From NCBI GenBank assembly GCA_017448985.1, contig JAFSKL010000017.1, forward strand, positions 1 through 64,000: DNA of 64,000 bases. The letters run 5' to 3'. The notes under the pieces are model-generated. The model was not told the DNA's origin and did not search any database. It worked only from the letters and a program-made list of their open reading frames with translations. This DNA is from Paludibacteraceae bacterium (lineage in GTDB: Bacteria > Bacteroidota > Bacteroidia > Bacteroidales > Paludibacteraceae). Made by a program: the position numbers and the translations under genes. Position 1 is the first letter of the stretch. Every line of letters starts with the position of its first letter. Below, piece after piece: positions 44,353-53,540 of this stretch.

Positions 44353-46179
44353 ATGAGAAGCAGATTCATACTCTTGTGTTCCGTTTTTAGCGTTTGTACG
44401 TTATTCGTATTGCCGTTTTCGGCTTTCGGTCAGGATGAGATGGATGCCATCAAGCGTGACCCGACTTATGTGTGGGGACAGGGCGTGGCTGAGACCTTGC
44501 AGGCTGCCGACGACAATGCCGTCAAGGACCTGATCAGCCAGATCTCCGTCAGCGTGGACAGCCGTACAGAGACAGAGATATCCAATATCGCCGCCGGAGA
44601 CGATGTGCGCTCGTCCGTTTCTACTACGGGCAACCTGCGGGTCAGCTCCAGCGTCTCGCTGTCCAACTGCCGACGGATTGTGTCTGAAGAGGGGAGTTAC
44701 TTCATCGTGCTGCGCTATATAGACAAGCTGGAGATAGCCAAGATGTTCGATGCCCGCAAGGCCAAGATACGTGACCTTATCCACGCCGGAGAAAGGGCGG
44801 AGGAGCTCTACAAAGTAGGTGACGCCTTGCGCAATTACTACTGGGCACTCAAGCTCGTCCTCTCCATTCCCGAGGAGCACCGGAGCTATATGATGGCCGA
44901 ATCAGGCGCGTTGCTCACTACCAACCTGCGGGAACGCATCGTGTCCATCCTTGACAGCGTGCAGATAGAGGCTGTGCAGGAAATCAAACCTGACAGTACG
45001 GCAGAGGCCAATATCGTGCGCCTGCAATTCCGCTTTCGCAGGCATCCTGTCAACAACTGCGACTATAACTATTTCGACGGCTACGACTGGCTTACGGCAT
45101 CGGTCAAGGACGGTGTCGCCCTGGTAGACCTGCCCGGAGAGACCAAGAACATGCTGCTGAGGGTGGAGTATGAGTTCCGCCGTTTGTGGAAATCCGACCC
45201 GATGGTGAACACCCTTCTGGAGCAGCTTCCCGCACGCATCCCCTTCACGCAAGCCGAGAAGCGTGTGGACCTGACGCGTACCGAACCTATCGAGCCCGCA
45301 CCCCTTCAAACGACCAAAGAACTGGCCAAAGAGATGCAGGTCGACGCTCTGGCTGCCTGCAACAAGAAAGAGGTCTTCAAGCAAGCCGACATCGTGGCGC
45401 CGCTCATACAGGCTATCGTGGAGCGCAACTACGAACAAGTACAACCGCTCTGCTCCGAGAACGGATGGAAATGGTTCGAGAAACTGATCAAATACGGCAA
45501 CGCGCAGATCATCGAGCGCAACGAGCTGCAAGTCTCGTCCTTCGCCAACGGCTACCTCGTACGCGGTATCAAAGCCCGTTTCTCGTTCAAGAAAAACAAC
45601 AAGAGCTTCATCGAGGACCTGGTCTTCTATATCAAGGACGGCCTTATCGACGGCATCAACTTCGGTCTGGAGCAGAGTGCGCTCGACGATATCAACAACC
45701 ATTCGATGTGGGATCCGCAGTCACGCCTCGTGCTCGTCAATTTCCTTGAGAATTACAAAACGGCCTATGCCTTGGAGCGTCTCGACTACCTCAATGCGGT
45801 CTTCTCCGAGGACGCACTCATCATCGTCGGAAACCGCATCCCGCAGCAGAAAACGGCGGAGATAACGGCCGTCGATCAGGAGAGCTATGTGCATAACAAG
45901 CTGACCAAGAGCCAGTACATGAAGCAGCTCGAGCGCGTGTTTGCCAAGCAGGAATATGTCAACATCCAGTTCGAGGACGCCTCGGTCAAGAAGACCAGCC
46001 GTAGTTCCGAACGCTATGAGATAGTGATCAAACAGAATTATTATTCAGCCACCTACGCCGATAAGGGCTATCTCTACCTGTTGGCAGACATCTCTGATCC
46101 CGAGGCACCGATCATCCACGTGCGCGTCTGGGACGAGAACAGAAACAATTTGATGAATTATGGAGAGTGGGTTTTCTAA
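44353..46179 (+). CDS. LPP20-like exported protein, large form
   Basis: A 608-residue exported protein. The ATG at 44353 is chosen because it follows the promoter and gives a clean signal peptide (about 1-27, ending FSAFGQ). The region of about 38-130 (GQGVAETLQAADDNAVKDLI, QISVSVDSRTETEISN) resembles LPP20-type lipoproteins, though no lipobox is seen. The middle and C-terminal parts (about 300-600) hold beta-rich segments I do not recognise. The end overlaps the PEGA-domain gene by 20 bp, and a second, shorter LPP20-like gene lies convergently beyond it. The three look like one envelope module of unknown function. Confidence 0.68.
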   Translation: MRSRFILLCSVFSVCTLFVLPFSAFGQDEMDAIKRDPTYVWGQGVAETLQAADDNAVKDLISQISVSVDSRTETEISNIAAGDDVRSSVSTTGNLRVSSSVSLSNCRRIVSEEGSYFIVLRYIDKLEIAKMFDARKAKIRDLIHAGERAEELYKVGDALRNYYWALKLVLSIPEEHRSYMMAESGALLTTNLRERIVSILDSVQIEAVQEIKPDSTAEANIVRLQFRFRRHPVNNCDYNYFDGYDWLTASVKDGVALVDLPGETKNMLLRVEYEFRRLWKSDPMVNTLLEQLPARIPFTQAEKRVDLTRTEPIEPAPLQTTKELAKEMQVDALAACNKKEVFKQADIVAPLIQAIVERNYEQVQPLCSENGWKWFEKLIKYGNAQIIERNELQVSSFANGYLVRGIKARFSFKKNNKSFIEDLVFYIKDGLIDGINFGLEQSALDDINNHSMWDPQSRLVLVNFLENYKTAYALERLDYLNAVFSEDALIIVGNRIPQQKTAEITAVDQESYVHNKLTKSQYMKQLERVFAKQEYVNIQFEDASVKKTSRSSERYEIVIKQNYYSATYADKGYLYLLADISDPEAPIIHVRVWDENRNNLMNYGEWVF

Positions 46180-48409
46180 ATACATAGGAGTAGCGTTACT
46201 CCTTATCTTCGGCTTGGCCACCGTTCAAGCCCAGTATCAGGTCAAAGCAACAGCCCTGACGCACGATGTGAAGGACCTATCGCAGCGTAACTCCAAGGTC
46301 TTAGACCAGAACGGCGAACGCTGTGCGCTCATCAAGTTCGAAACGCCGCTGCCTACGCTCTTCTCGTTCAACTTGGGCGCCCAGCAGATCGAGAAACGCG
46401 AGAACAAGGACGATGAGGTATGGATCTGGGTCAGTCCGGATGTCAAGAAGATGACCATCCGTTGTACGGACTGTACGCCGCTCAAGGACTATCGCGTGTC
46501 GCTCAAAGGCGGTAACGTCTATCGGGCCAAACTGACCACGGGCCTGCCCAAAGAGACGGCCACGGTTCAGAATGTGCAGATATACTGCGAGCAAACGCCG
46601 TTCTTTGTCTCCATCGACGGCGCAGCGCCTGTCGAGAGCGAGGACAAGACCTATCATACTGTTCTGCCTATCGGCGCACACGACCTGGCCGTTTCAGCCA
46701 AACTGTACAAGACCTATTCCGGTTCTATGCGTGTGCTGCGTAGCAAGGCTTATTCGGACACCATCCGTCTGGAGGACAACTTCGGCGAGGTTTTCTTCTC
46801 CGTCTCGCCGACCGGCTATTCGGTTCTGGTGAACGACGAGGTGTACGAAGACGTACGCAGTCTCCGACTCGAGCCCGGGCATTATAAGATGACTATCCGC
46901 AAAGAGCGTTACGAACCCTACGAGGTTACACTTGACGTCGCGTTGGCCTACCAGCATCTCGTCAAAGCCACCCTCAACCCGCTATTTACCTCGTTTGCCA
47001 TCACCGCTGCAGAAGAGGAGACGGAGATATGGATCGACGGCACTAATCGTGGACGTGGCAAGGCGACGGTCGAACTCGACTACGGCGAGCATAAGATCGA
47101 GGGTCGGCGAGACGGCTACGACACTTGGGAATATACCACCACGGACTTCAATGCCCTCACGCCTCGCGCCATCAAGATTCCCAGACTGAACCGTCAGTAC
47201 GGCGCTATGCGTGTTTCGTTCTATCCTCCCGAGGCTGCGGTCTTTGTGGACGGCAAGCCTGTTCGCTCGCAGGAAGGCGTCTATGTGGACCCGCATATAG
47301 CCACGGGTATCCACTATGTGCAGGCGCGTCTGACCGACTATAAGTCCGTCCGCGACTCCTTCACCGTGGAGAACGGCAAGATGTATGTGCGCGACTTCGT
47401 GCTCGATCCCATTGCCCTCGGAATAGCCACCATCACCACCGACCCGAACATCGGTATCTACCGCCGCTCGCAGGACAACGGCGAACTCATCTTCCTGGGC
47501 CATACCACTTTCACCGGCAAGCTGCCTGCAGGCGAGAATATCATCGAGGTCCGCAACCTGTCCGGCATCGGCTGCCAGTACAAGCTGTTCCTCAACGACA
47601 AGGAGCAGCACGATCCCGTCAAGTTCCCATTCCAGCGCAAACTGATGGTACGCGCCAATGTGATAGGGGAGGAAGTGTCGCTCAAGGGCGGGCCCTATCC
47701 CGCTTTCCCCATCAAGACGAACAAGAAGCTGAACATAGAGCCGATGAAGTATGAGATCACGGCCACGAAGAAAGGCTATGTGCCGTTTAAGGACTCCATC
47801 GACCTGACCGATCCGAAAGTAGAGAAACTCGTAGCACGCGTCACGATGCGTAAGGAAACGGACACTATCGCCCGTCCGCGCCAATATCAGTCCCCGCACT
47901 TCTTACAGCGCTTCTACGACAACGCCGGTATCCTCTATGTGGGTATCTTCGATCTGGGCTATACGTTCGACTTCAACGGTAGGCTCGCCAATGACTCCAT
48001 CGGCTTCAACCATATCCTCACCTTCGGTGTATTGCCCTTGCGTTACCGCATTGTCGGACTCAACATCGCGGATTTCGAAGTCTGCTTGAATGATCCCGTG
48101 GAAGCGCCCAAAACGATTTACTATGTACCCAAACTGTCCGTCTTTATCCCGGCAGACCACGGCTTTGCAGCACGCTTCTACGGCGGTTTCGCTTTCAATA
48201 TTTGGGACGACCAAAACCAAGCCAGTTCTGCAAACAAAAAGGCCTACATCCTTGGGGGTGCGGCCTTGCGGTTCAACTACGTCGGGAAGTTCCCGGTAGA
48301 TGTGTTTGCGGAGTATAAATGGCCCATCCGGGGTATCGAACCGCCCACTGAAAATACAGAACTCTATTTCCGTGTGGGCATGTCCTTCTCCGTCGGATTG
48401 GACTTCTGA
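46160..48409 (+). CDS. PEGA-domain exported protein
   Basis: A 749-residue protein with a signal peptide (about 1-24, ending TVQAQ). Repeated beta-sandwich units of PEGA type occupy about 130-500: VFFSVSPTGYSVLVNDEVYE, FAITAAEEETEIWIDGTNRG with GEHKIEGRRDGYDTWE, and MRVSFYPPEAAVFVDGKPVR. PEGA domains are found in surface proteins and often bind or stack along the envelope. The C-terminal 170 residues resemble an outer-membrane barrel segment (LGYTFDFNGRL, RFYGGFAFNI, closing SFSVGLDF). It overlaps the LPP20-like gene upstream, so the two are probably made together. Confidence 0.72.
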   Translation: MESGFSKYIGVALLLIFGLATVQAQYQVKATALTHDVKDLSQRNSKVLDQNGERCALIKFETPLPTLFSFNLGAQQIEKRENKDDEVWIWVSPDVKKMTIRCTDCTPLKDYRVSLKGGNVYRAKLTTGLPKETATVQNVQIYCEQTPFFVSIDGAAPVESEDKTYHTVLPIGAHDLAVSAKLYKTYSGSMRVLRSKAYSDTIRLEDNFGEVFFSVSPTGYSVLVNDEVYEDVRSLRLEPGHYKMTIRKERYEPYEVTLDVALAYQHLVKATLNPLFTSFAITAAEEETEIWIDGTNRGRGKATVELDYGEHKIEGRRDGYDTWEYTTTDFNALTPRAIKIPRLNRQYGAMRVSFYPPEAAVFVDGKPVRSQEGVYVDPHIATGIHYVQARLTDYKSVRDSFTVENGKMYVRDFVLDPIALGIATITTDPNIGIYRRSQDNGELIFLGHTTFTGKLPAGENIIEVRNLSGIGCQYKLFLNDKEQHDPVKFPFQRKLMVRANVIGEEVSLKGGPYPAFPIKTNKKLNIEPMKYEITATKKGYVPFKDSIDLTDPKVEKLVARVTMRKETDTIARPRQYQSPHFLQRFYDNAGILYVGIFDLGYTFDFNGRLANDSIGFNHILTFGVLPLRYRIVGLNIADFEVCLNDPVEAPKTIYYVPKLSVFIPADHGFAARFYGGFAFNIWDDQNQASSANKKAYILGGAALRFNYVGKFPVDVFAEYKWPIRGIEPPTENTELYFRVGMSFSVGLDF

Positions 48410-49108
48410 TTACAATCCGAGAATCAGATCCAACTGCTCGTGCAGTTTTTCGCCTCTGTCCTCCAGAGCGGCGCGAAGAGCCTTCTTGGCTGACTGACGC
48501 GCCATTTCGCTGTTGTAGGCGATGCGAACCAGCACTTCCGTGTTCTTCTTCTCATTGATGCGGAAAATCTCCATCACGGGGATCGTACGGCCGATAGACT
48601 GCGAGATGAGACTCTTGCTCGTCATCACGGTCTCCGAGATAGAGGCGGCCTCGTCTGCCGACAGCTGTTTGTTGGCTACCGTGTTCTCAATCAGAGCCGT
48701 CACCTCCACCTGAATCTGTCCTGCCAGATCGTTCACGGCCAGCGAGGTGGCTGAAGTCTTGGCTGCATCATAGTGCTCGCCTACCGACGAAGCCGAACCC
48801 ATGATGTATTTCGGGAACAGGTCTGCGTCGTACTCATATTGCATCAGGTACGCTTTCTCCAGCTGTTTCTCCAGAGGCAAGTTACCCGGTTTCACATCCC
48901 AGCCTTCTTTTCTGAGACGCTTGGCCTCTTTCTTAACCGACTTGTCAACTTTCTGCTTGAGCTCTTTCTTGCTCATCTTGCGGATTTGCTGACGCTCTTT
49001 GCGAACCTCCTTGCGCACTTCCTGCGGACTTTTCTCTTTCTGGTCCGCTGCGTAAGAGGTACCGAATGCCAGGATCAATGCCATGGCTACCATCAAAAAT
49101 TTTTTCAT
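48410..49108 (-). CDS. LPP20-like exported protein, short form
   Basis: A 232-residue protein with a signal peptide (about 1-20, ending TSYAA), then a Lys/Glu/Arg-rich helical stretch (about 24-70). The region of about 105-220 (AAKTSATSLAVNDLAGQIQV, ALIENTVANKQLSADEAA) is similar to the LPP20-like part of the gene at 44353: both read A-x-x-x-A-v-x-D-L-x-x-Q-I-x-V followed by a Glu/Thr-rich helix. The ATG at 49108 is preferred because an exact promoter lies 52 bp upstream. Its stop directly abuts the convergent PEGA gene end. Confidence 0.66.
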   Translation of the reverse strand: MKKFLMVAMALILAFGTSYAADQKEKSPQEVRKEVRKERQQIRKMSKKELKQKVDKSVKKEAKRLRKEGWDVKPGNLPLEKQLEKAYLMQYEYDADLFPKYIMGSASSVGEHYDAAKTSATSLAVNDLAGQIQVEVTALIENTVANKQLSADEAASISETVMTSKSLISQSIGRTIPVMEIFRINEKKNTEVLVRIAYNSEMARQSAKKALRAALEDRGEKLHEQLDLILGL

Positions 49109-49159
49109 AATAGTACTATTTTGGGGTTGATTTGTATGTCTTCCTGTCAAAATCCGCTG

Positions 49160-49191
49160 CAAAGGTACACTTTTTTTTCGAAATATGCAAA
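49160..49191 (-). promoter_or_regulatory. Promoter for the short LPP20-like gene
   Basis: On the minus strand TTTG (49191-49188), 20 bases, TACCTTTG (49167-49160). It is divergent from, and only 4 bp apart from, the hppA promoter. Confidence 0.78.
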
Positions 49192-49195
49192 TTTA

Positions 49196-49227
49196 TTTGT
49201 ACATATAAAATTATTTTTGTAACTTTG
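49196..49227 (+). promoter_or_regulatory. Promoter for hppA
   Basis: TTTG (49196-49199), 20 bases, TAACTTTG (49220-49227). Exact consensus. Confidence 0.8.
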
Positions 49228-49280
49228 CGGCCGTTTTTGAGAAATAAACAACATACTAATACTAATTAAAACACAAAATT

Positions 49281-51494
49281 ATGAGTGATTTGACACTTTT
49301 GATGTATGTCGTATTGGCTGCATCGATTCTTGCGCTCAGTTTCGCGTACTATTTCTACCGCTCCATGCTCGGCAAGGATGAAGGCACCGAGTTGATGAAG
49401 ACCATCGCCTCGCATGTCCGCAAAGGAGCTATGGCTTATCTCAAGCAGCAGTACAAGGTGGTGACCATCGTGTTCGTCGTGCTGGCGGTTATTTTTGCCG
49501 TCATGGCTTATTTCAACTTGCAGAACGGCATCGTCTGGTTCGCATTCCTGACGGGCGGTTTCTTCTCGGGTTTGGCAGGTTTCTTCGGCATGAAGACGGC
49601 CACTTATGCGTCGGCCCGTACGGCCAATGCGGCTCGTCAGAGCCTGAACGCAGGCCTGCAGGTAGCGTTCCGCTCGGGTGCGGTTATGGGCTTGACTGTG
49701 GTCGGCCTCGCCTTGCTGGACATAGCAGGATGGTTCCTCATCCTGCAGAAGACCGGCTTGCTTGAACTCGTAGGCGCTCACGCTGACCTCATCACCATCA
49801 CTACTACGATGCTGACCTTCGGTATGGGTGCTTCCACCCAGGCCCTCTTTGCCCGTGTTGGTGGCGGTATCTACACCAAGGCGGCTGATGTGGGTGCGGA
49901 CCTCGTCGGCAAGACCGAGTACAACATCCCGGAGGACGACCCGCGCAACCCTGCTACGATCGCCGATAATGTGGGCGATAATGTGGGTGATGTAGCCGGT
50001 ATGGGTGCGGACTTGTACGAGTCCTACGCCGGTTCTATCCTCGCCACGATGGCTCTCGGTGCTTCGGCTTTTGCAGGAGCTGCCGTGGAAGGAATGCAAC
50101 TCAAAGCGGTACTCGCTCCGTCGCTCATCGCGGCTTGCGGTGTGCTGCTCAGTATCCTCGGTATCTACCTCGTCAAGACCAAAGAGGGCGCTGGCATGAA
50201 AGAGTTGCTTCGCGCGCTCGCTATCGGTACCAACACGGCGGCCGTGCTCATCGCCGTGGCCACTTTCGGTATCTTCGCATGGCTCTTCGGCACGGAGACC
50301 AACCAATGGTGGCATGTCAGCCTCTCCGTTGTGGTCGGACTGCTCGCAGGCGTCATCATCGGCCGTGCTACCGAGTTCTACACCTCGCAGAGCTATAAGC
50401 CGACGCAGAAAGTGAGTGAGAGCAGCCAGACAGGCCCTGCCACCGTCATCATCAGCGGTCTCGGTTTGGGTATGCTCTCCACGGCTATCCCCGTCATCAC
50501 GGTCGGCGTGGCCATCATCCTCGCGTACCTCTGCGCCAACGGCTTCCATGTCGAGTTCACCGCGCAGAACCTGTCGATGGGCTTGTACGGCATCGGAATA
50601 GCGGCTGTCGGAATGCTCTCAACCTTAGGTATCACGCTGGCTACCGACGCGTACGGACCTATCGCTGACAATGCCGGAGGTAACGCCGAGATGTCGGGTC
50701 TGCCTGCCGAAGTGCGCCAGCGTACGGACGCGCTCGATGCGCTGGGTAACACCACGGCCGCTACCGGAAAGGGTTTTGCTATCGGTTCGGCGGCACTCAC
50801 GGCATTGGCTCTCCTCGCTTCGTATGTGGAGGAAATCAAGATAGCGCTCATCCGTACAGGCGAGGCCCTGCCCAACGGCGTAGAAGCCGCCAAAGCAACG
50901 CTTGTGGACTTTATGGACGCGTATAATGTCAATCTGATGAACCCCGTCGTGCTCGTCGGTATCTTCATCGGTTCGATGATGGCGTTCCTCTTCTGCGGCT
51001 TGACCATGAACGCTGTCGGACGCGCAGCACAGAAGATGGTGGAGGAAGTGCGCCGGCAGTTCCGGACGATAGCAGGTATCCTCGAAGGCAAAGCCGATCC
51101 GGACTATGCCCGCTGCGTGGAGATCTCTACCAAGGGTGCGCAACATGAGATGCTGTTGCCGTCTATCTTGGCGATCATCGTGCCGATCATCACGGGACTC
51201 ATCTTGGGCGTAGCCGGTGTGTTAGGACTCCTCATCGGTGGCTTGGCTACGGGCTTCGTGCTCGCAGTCTTCATGGCCAATGCCGGCGGTGCCTGGGATA
51301 ACGCCAAGAAGTATGTCGAAGAAGGACACTTCGGCGGCAAAGGGTCTGACTGCCACAAGGCTACCGTAGTAGGAGACACCGTTGGTGACCCGTTCAAAGA
51401 CACCTCCGGTCCTTCGCTTAACATCCTCATCAAACTGATGTCGATGGTCAGCATCGTCATGGCCGGCCTTGTGGTGACGTATCACCTGTTATAA
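49281..51494 (+). CDS. hppA: Membrane-bound ion-pumping pyrophosphatase, K+-dependent type
   Basis: A 737-residue protein with about 15-16 membrane segments that couples PPi hydrolysis to Na+ or H+ pumping. The substrate loop DVGADLVGKTEYNIPEDD and the run ADNVGDNVGDVAGMGADLYE, with the Asp cluster binding Mg-PPi, are present. The GNTTAATGKG motif has Ala where K+-independent enzymes have Lys, so it should need K+. Whether it pumps Na+ or H+ cannot be settled by reading. It can recycle PPi made by PPDK and by tRNA charging. Confidence 0.95.
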   Translation: MSDLTLLMYVVLAASILALSFAYYFYRSMLGKDEGTELMKTIASHVRKGAMAYLKQQYKVVTIVFVVLAVIFAVMAYFNLQNGIVWFAFLTGGFFSGLAGFFGMKTATYASARTANAARQSLNAGLQVAFRSGAVMGLTVVGLALLDIAGWFLILQKTGLLELVGAHADLITITTTMLTFGMGASTQALFARVGGGIYTKAADVGADLVGKTEYNIPEDDPRNPATIADNVGDNVGDVAGMGADLYESYAGSILATMALGASAFAGAAVEGMQLKAVLAPSLIAACGVLLSILGIYLVKTKEGAGMKELLRALAIGTNTAAVLIAVATFGIFAWLFGTETNQWWHVSLSVVVGLLAGVIIGRATEFYTSQSYKPTQKVSESSQTGPATVIISGLGLGMLSTAIPVITVGVAIILAYLCANGFHVEFTAQNLSMGLYGIGIAAVGMLSTLGITLATDAYGPIADNAGGNAEMSGLPAEVRQRTDALDALGNTTAATGKGFAIGSAALTALALLASYVEEIKIALIRTGEALPNGVEAAKATLVDFMDAYNVNLMNPVVLVGIFIGSMMAFLFCGLTMNAVGRAAQKMVEEVRRQFRTIAGILEGKADPDYARCVEISTKGAQHEMLLPSILAIIVPIITGLILGVAGVLGLLIGGLATGFVLAVFMANAGGAWDNAKKYVEEGHFGGKGSDCHKATVVGDTVGDPFKDTSGPSLNILIKLMSMVSIVMAGLVVTYHLL

Positions 51495-51499
51495 TTATA

Positions 51500-51520
51500 A
51501 ATTCAAAATTAAGAATTAAG
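51500..51520. repeat. Heptamer-period array, units AATTCAA / AATTAAG
   Basis: Three exact 7-bp units just after hppA; the last runs into the following terminator stem. Confidence 0.7.
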
Positions 51521-51545
51521 CGGAGCTTTCTGGCTCCGCTTTTTC
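51518..51545 (+). terminator. Rho-independent terminator after hppA
   Basis: AAGCGGAGC and GCTCCGCTT pair around a TTTCTG loop, followed by TTTTC. It overlaps the end of the heptamer array. Confidence 0.85.
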
Positions 51546-51587
51546 TTTCACCTATAGGCGCTTGCGCCGTCCTGTAGCGAAGCGTCC
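51546..51587. repeat. Dispersed 42-bp GC-rich hairpin repeat, copy 2
   Basis: 41 of 42 bases match copy 1 at 24469-24510. As there, it directly follows a terminator. Here it leads straight into a second hairpin. Confidence 0.9.
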
Positions 51588-51588
51588 T

Positions 51589-51607
51589 CCCTCCCTTACA
51601 GGGAGGG
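51589..51607. other. Hairpin CCCTCCC-TTACA-GGGAGGG
   Basis: A 7-bp perfect stem immediately downstream of copy 2 of the GC-rich repeat, followed by CCGGGGAGAGG. It is probably part of the same composite repeat at this place. Confidence 0.65.
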
Positions 51608-51621
51608 CCGGGGAGAGGTTG

Positions 51622-53334
51622 TTACTTATAAAGAAACCTCTTGATCGACCGTTTGGGAGTCTTCTCAAACGGTTTTTCTTGTACCTCTATGTCGGCCACC
51701 TTACTGTAACTGGGGATGAGGCTGTTCAGTTTCTGCAGGTTCGCTTTCATGATCTGCAGTATCTCGTCGGGCGTCATACGCTTGGTCAGCGTCTCGTCGG
51801 GGAACACGAGCGCCACTAACTTACCGGCACGCTCCACGATCAGCGACTCGCCTACGGCCTCCTGGTTGTTCAGCTTGTCCTCTATCTCTTCGGGGTAGAT
51901 GTTCTGTCCCGATGCGCCGAGGAACATGGTCTTGCAGCGCCCTTTGATGTATATGTTCTTTCTCCGGTCGAGTCGTCCGAGGTCACCTGTCCGCAGCCAG
52001 CCGTCTTCGGTGAATGCGGCTTTGGTAGCTTCCTCGTTCTTGTAATAGCCGAGCATCACATTCTCGCCCTTGACGAGTATCTCGCCTATGCCGGCTTCGT
52101 TCGGTTGGTCGATCTTCACCTCCATGTTCATCACCGGCACACCGCCTGTACGTGCCTTGAAGTACTTGGGCGGGTTTCCGCCTATCAGCGGACCGCATTC
52201 GGTCATGCCGTAGCCTATCGACAGCGGGAAATGGATATCCATCAGACATTTCTCCACCACCGGGTTCATCGCCGCACCGCCGCAGATGAAATAGCGCAGC
52301 TTGCCGCCGAAAGCGTTGCGCAGACCGCTCTTCACGCGGCTCTTGAGAAAATCGCCGATGCCCGGCACGTGCCAGAACGTACGGATAGCCCAACGGCTCA
52401 GCGTCGGGTCTAACTTCTGCTTGTATATCTTCTCGATCACCAACGGCACGGTCACTACCAGGTACGGCTGTACCTCGTTCATCGCCTTGAGCAGGATCGA
52501 CGGAGTAGGGCTCTTGGTCAGAAAATAGATATGCGTACCGGCGCAAAGCGGGTAGAGTAGCTCGCATACTTGTCCAAACATATGCGCCAACGGCAGCATC
52601 GACACGAGCCGTTGACCCGGATCGACCGGCAACATCTTCATTCCCACTTCGATATTGTTGCTCAAGCTCCGTCCTGTCAGCATCACGCCTTTGGGACTGC
52701 CCGTCGAACCGCTGGTGTAGTTGATCAGGCACATCCTCTCCGGATCGGCTGCAAAATGTATATCCTCCGGCTCTATCTCCCTCGGGTACTTCGCCTTAAA
52801 CGCCTTGTCCACCACATCCTCTAAACTGTAGGCGCTTGCGCCGTCCTTTAACCTTTCGCCATTAACCTCTAACCTTTCACCATTTTCACCATTAAGCGAA
52901 GCGATCATTCCATCATTCCCGTACAACAGCCTCCAGTCCGTTAGGGAGATCACCGCCTTTATCTTCGGAGGCATCGTCTGATGCTGCAGCTCTTTCCATA
53001 CATACGGTCCGACGAAGAGCAGCTCGCTGTCCGAATGCTCCAACAGATGCGCTATGTCCTCTGCCGTAAAGTCTTGTAATATGCTCACGCAAACACCTTC
53101 GTAGGAAGCTATGGCGAGGTATGCCACGGCCCAGTTGGCGCAGTTACGCCCTGCCAGCGCTATCTTGTCGCCGCGCTTGATGCCCAACTGCTCAAATAGC
53201 ACCTGCAACCGCAGCATCTCTTTCGCCAGTTCGCCGAATGTATATTCGTGATCCTCATTATAATCCGTCAATGCCGCATCGTTCCATTGATGCGCCATCA
53301 CCTCCGTCAGATATTGTAAAAAGTGCTTTGTCAT
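51622..53334 (-). CDS. Long-chain fatty acid--CoA ligase (AMP-binding family)
   Basis: A 570-residue adenylate-forming enzyme activating a fatty acid to acyl-CoA. It has the AMP-binding P-loop YTSGSTGSPKGVMLT (about 215), SIGYGMTECGPLIGG, and the hinge GWLRTGDLGRLD (about 445). The ATG at 53334 (MTKHFLQYL) is chosen over a TTG further upstream that reads through a repeat array. Between about 144 and 176 it carries an inserted segment (GENGERLEVNGERLKDGASA) that is encoded by a heptamer array fused to the core of the GC-rich hairpin repeat; this is not part of the family fold. Confidence 0.9.
   Translation of the reverse strand: MTKHFLQYLTEVMAHQWNDAALTDYNEDHEYTFGELAKEMLRLQVLFEQLGIKRGDKIALAGRNCANWAVAYLAIASYEGVCVSILQDFTAEDIAHLLEHSDSELLFVGPYVWKELQHQTMPPKIKAVISLTDWRLLYGNDGMIASLNGENGERLEVNGERLKDGASAYSLEDVVDKAFKAKYPREIEPEDIHFAADPERMCLINYTSGSTGSPKGVMLTGRSLSNNIEVGMKMLPVDPGQRLVSMLPLAHMFGQVCELLYPLCAGTHIYFLTKSPTPSILLKAMNEVQPYLVVTVPLVIEKIYKQKLDPTLSRWAIRTFWHVPGIGDFLKSRVKSGLRNAFGGKLRYFICGGAAMNPVVEKCLMDIHFPLSIGYGMTECGPLIGGNPPKYFKARTGGVPVMNMEVKIDQPNEAGIGEILVKGENVMLGYYKNEEATKAAFTEDGWLRTGDLGRLDRRKNIYIKGRCKTMFLGASGQNIYPEEIEDKLNNQEAVGESLIVERAGKLVALVFPDETLTKRMTPDEILQIMKANLQKLNSLIPSYSKVADIEVQEKPFEKTPKRSIKRFLYK
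52826..52846. repeat. Core of the GC-rich hairpin repeat inside a coding region, copy 3
   Basis: 21 bp matching the core of copies 1 and 2 (CTGTAGGCGCTTGCGCC and following) with one mismatch. It is read in frame as part of KDGASAYS in the acyl-CoA ligase. Confidence 0.85.
52846..52896. repeat. In-frame heptamer array, units CTTTAAC / CATTAAC
   Basis: Seven units, all but one of 7 bp (one of 9), fused to the GC-rich core, encoding NGENGERLEVNGERLKD in the acyl-CoA ligase. Confidence 0.82.
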
Positions 53335-53341
53335 AAAATCT

Positions 53342-53363
53342 CCAATTACCAATAACCAATTTT
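53342..53363. repeat. Heptamer-period array, units CCAATTA / CCAATAA
   Basis: Three units between the mini secreted peptide stop and the acyl-CoA ligase start. Confidence 0.6.
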
Positions 53364-53520
53364 ATTGTATCACCATCATCATTACCGGAAGCGATAGAGG
53401 CCCGTCGAACGAGTACAGGATATCGCTCGTGTACGACGAGTTGCCTTTGAACAGATGTGTCTGTGCCATAATGATGGTACTTACGAGGGTGAATAATAAT
53501 ATGATCGCTTTTCTTAGCAT
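53362..53520 (-). CDS. Very small exported peptide
   Basis: A 52-residue frame from an ATG at 53520. Residues 1-19 form a good signal peptide (RKAIILLFTLVSTIIMAQ). The mature part of about 33 residues contains THLFKGNSSYTSDILYSFDG, which resembles a single unit of the short K-G-x-S-x-Y-x-S-D-I-L-Y-x-x-D-G repeats seen in some secreted Bacteroidetes proteins, then a hydrophobic end. It lies between YbjQ and the acyl-CoA ligase, all on the minus strand, which supports expression. Function unknown. Confidence 0.6.
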   Translation of the reverse strand: MLRKAIILLFTLVSTIIMAQTHLFKGNSSYTSDILYSFDGPLSLPVMMMVIQ

Positions 53521-53540
53521 GGTTTTCGTGACCTTTCGTA

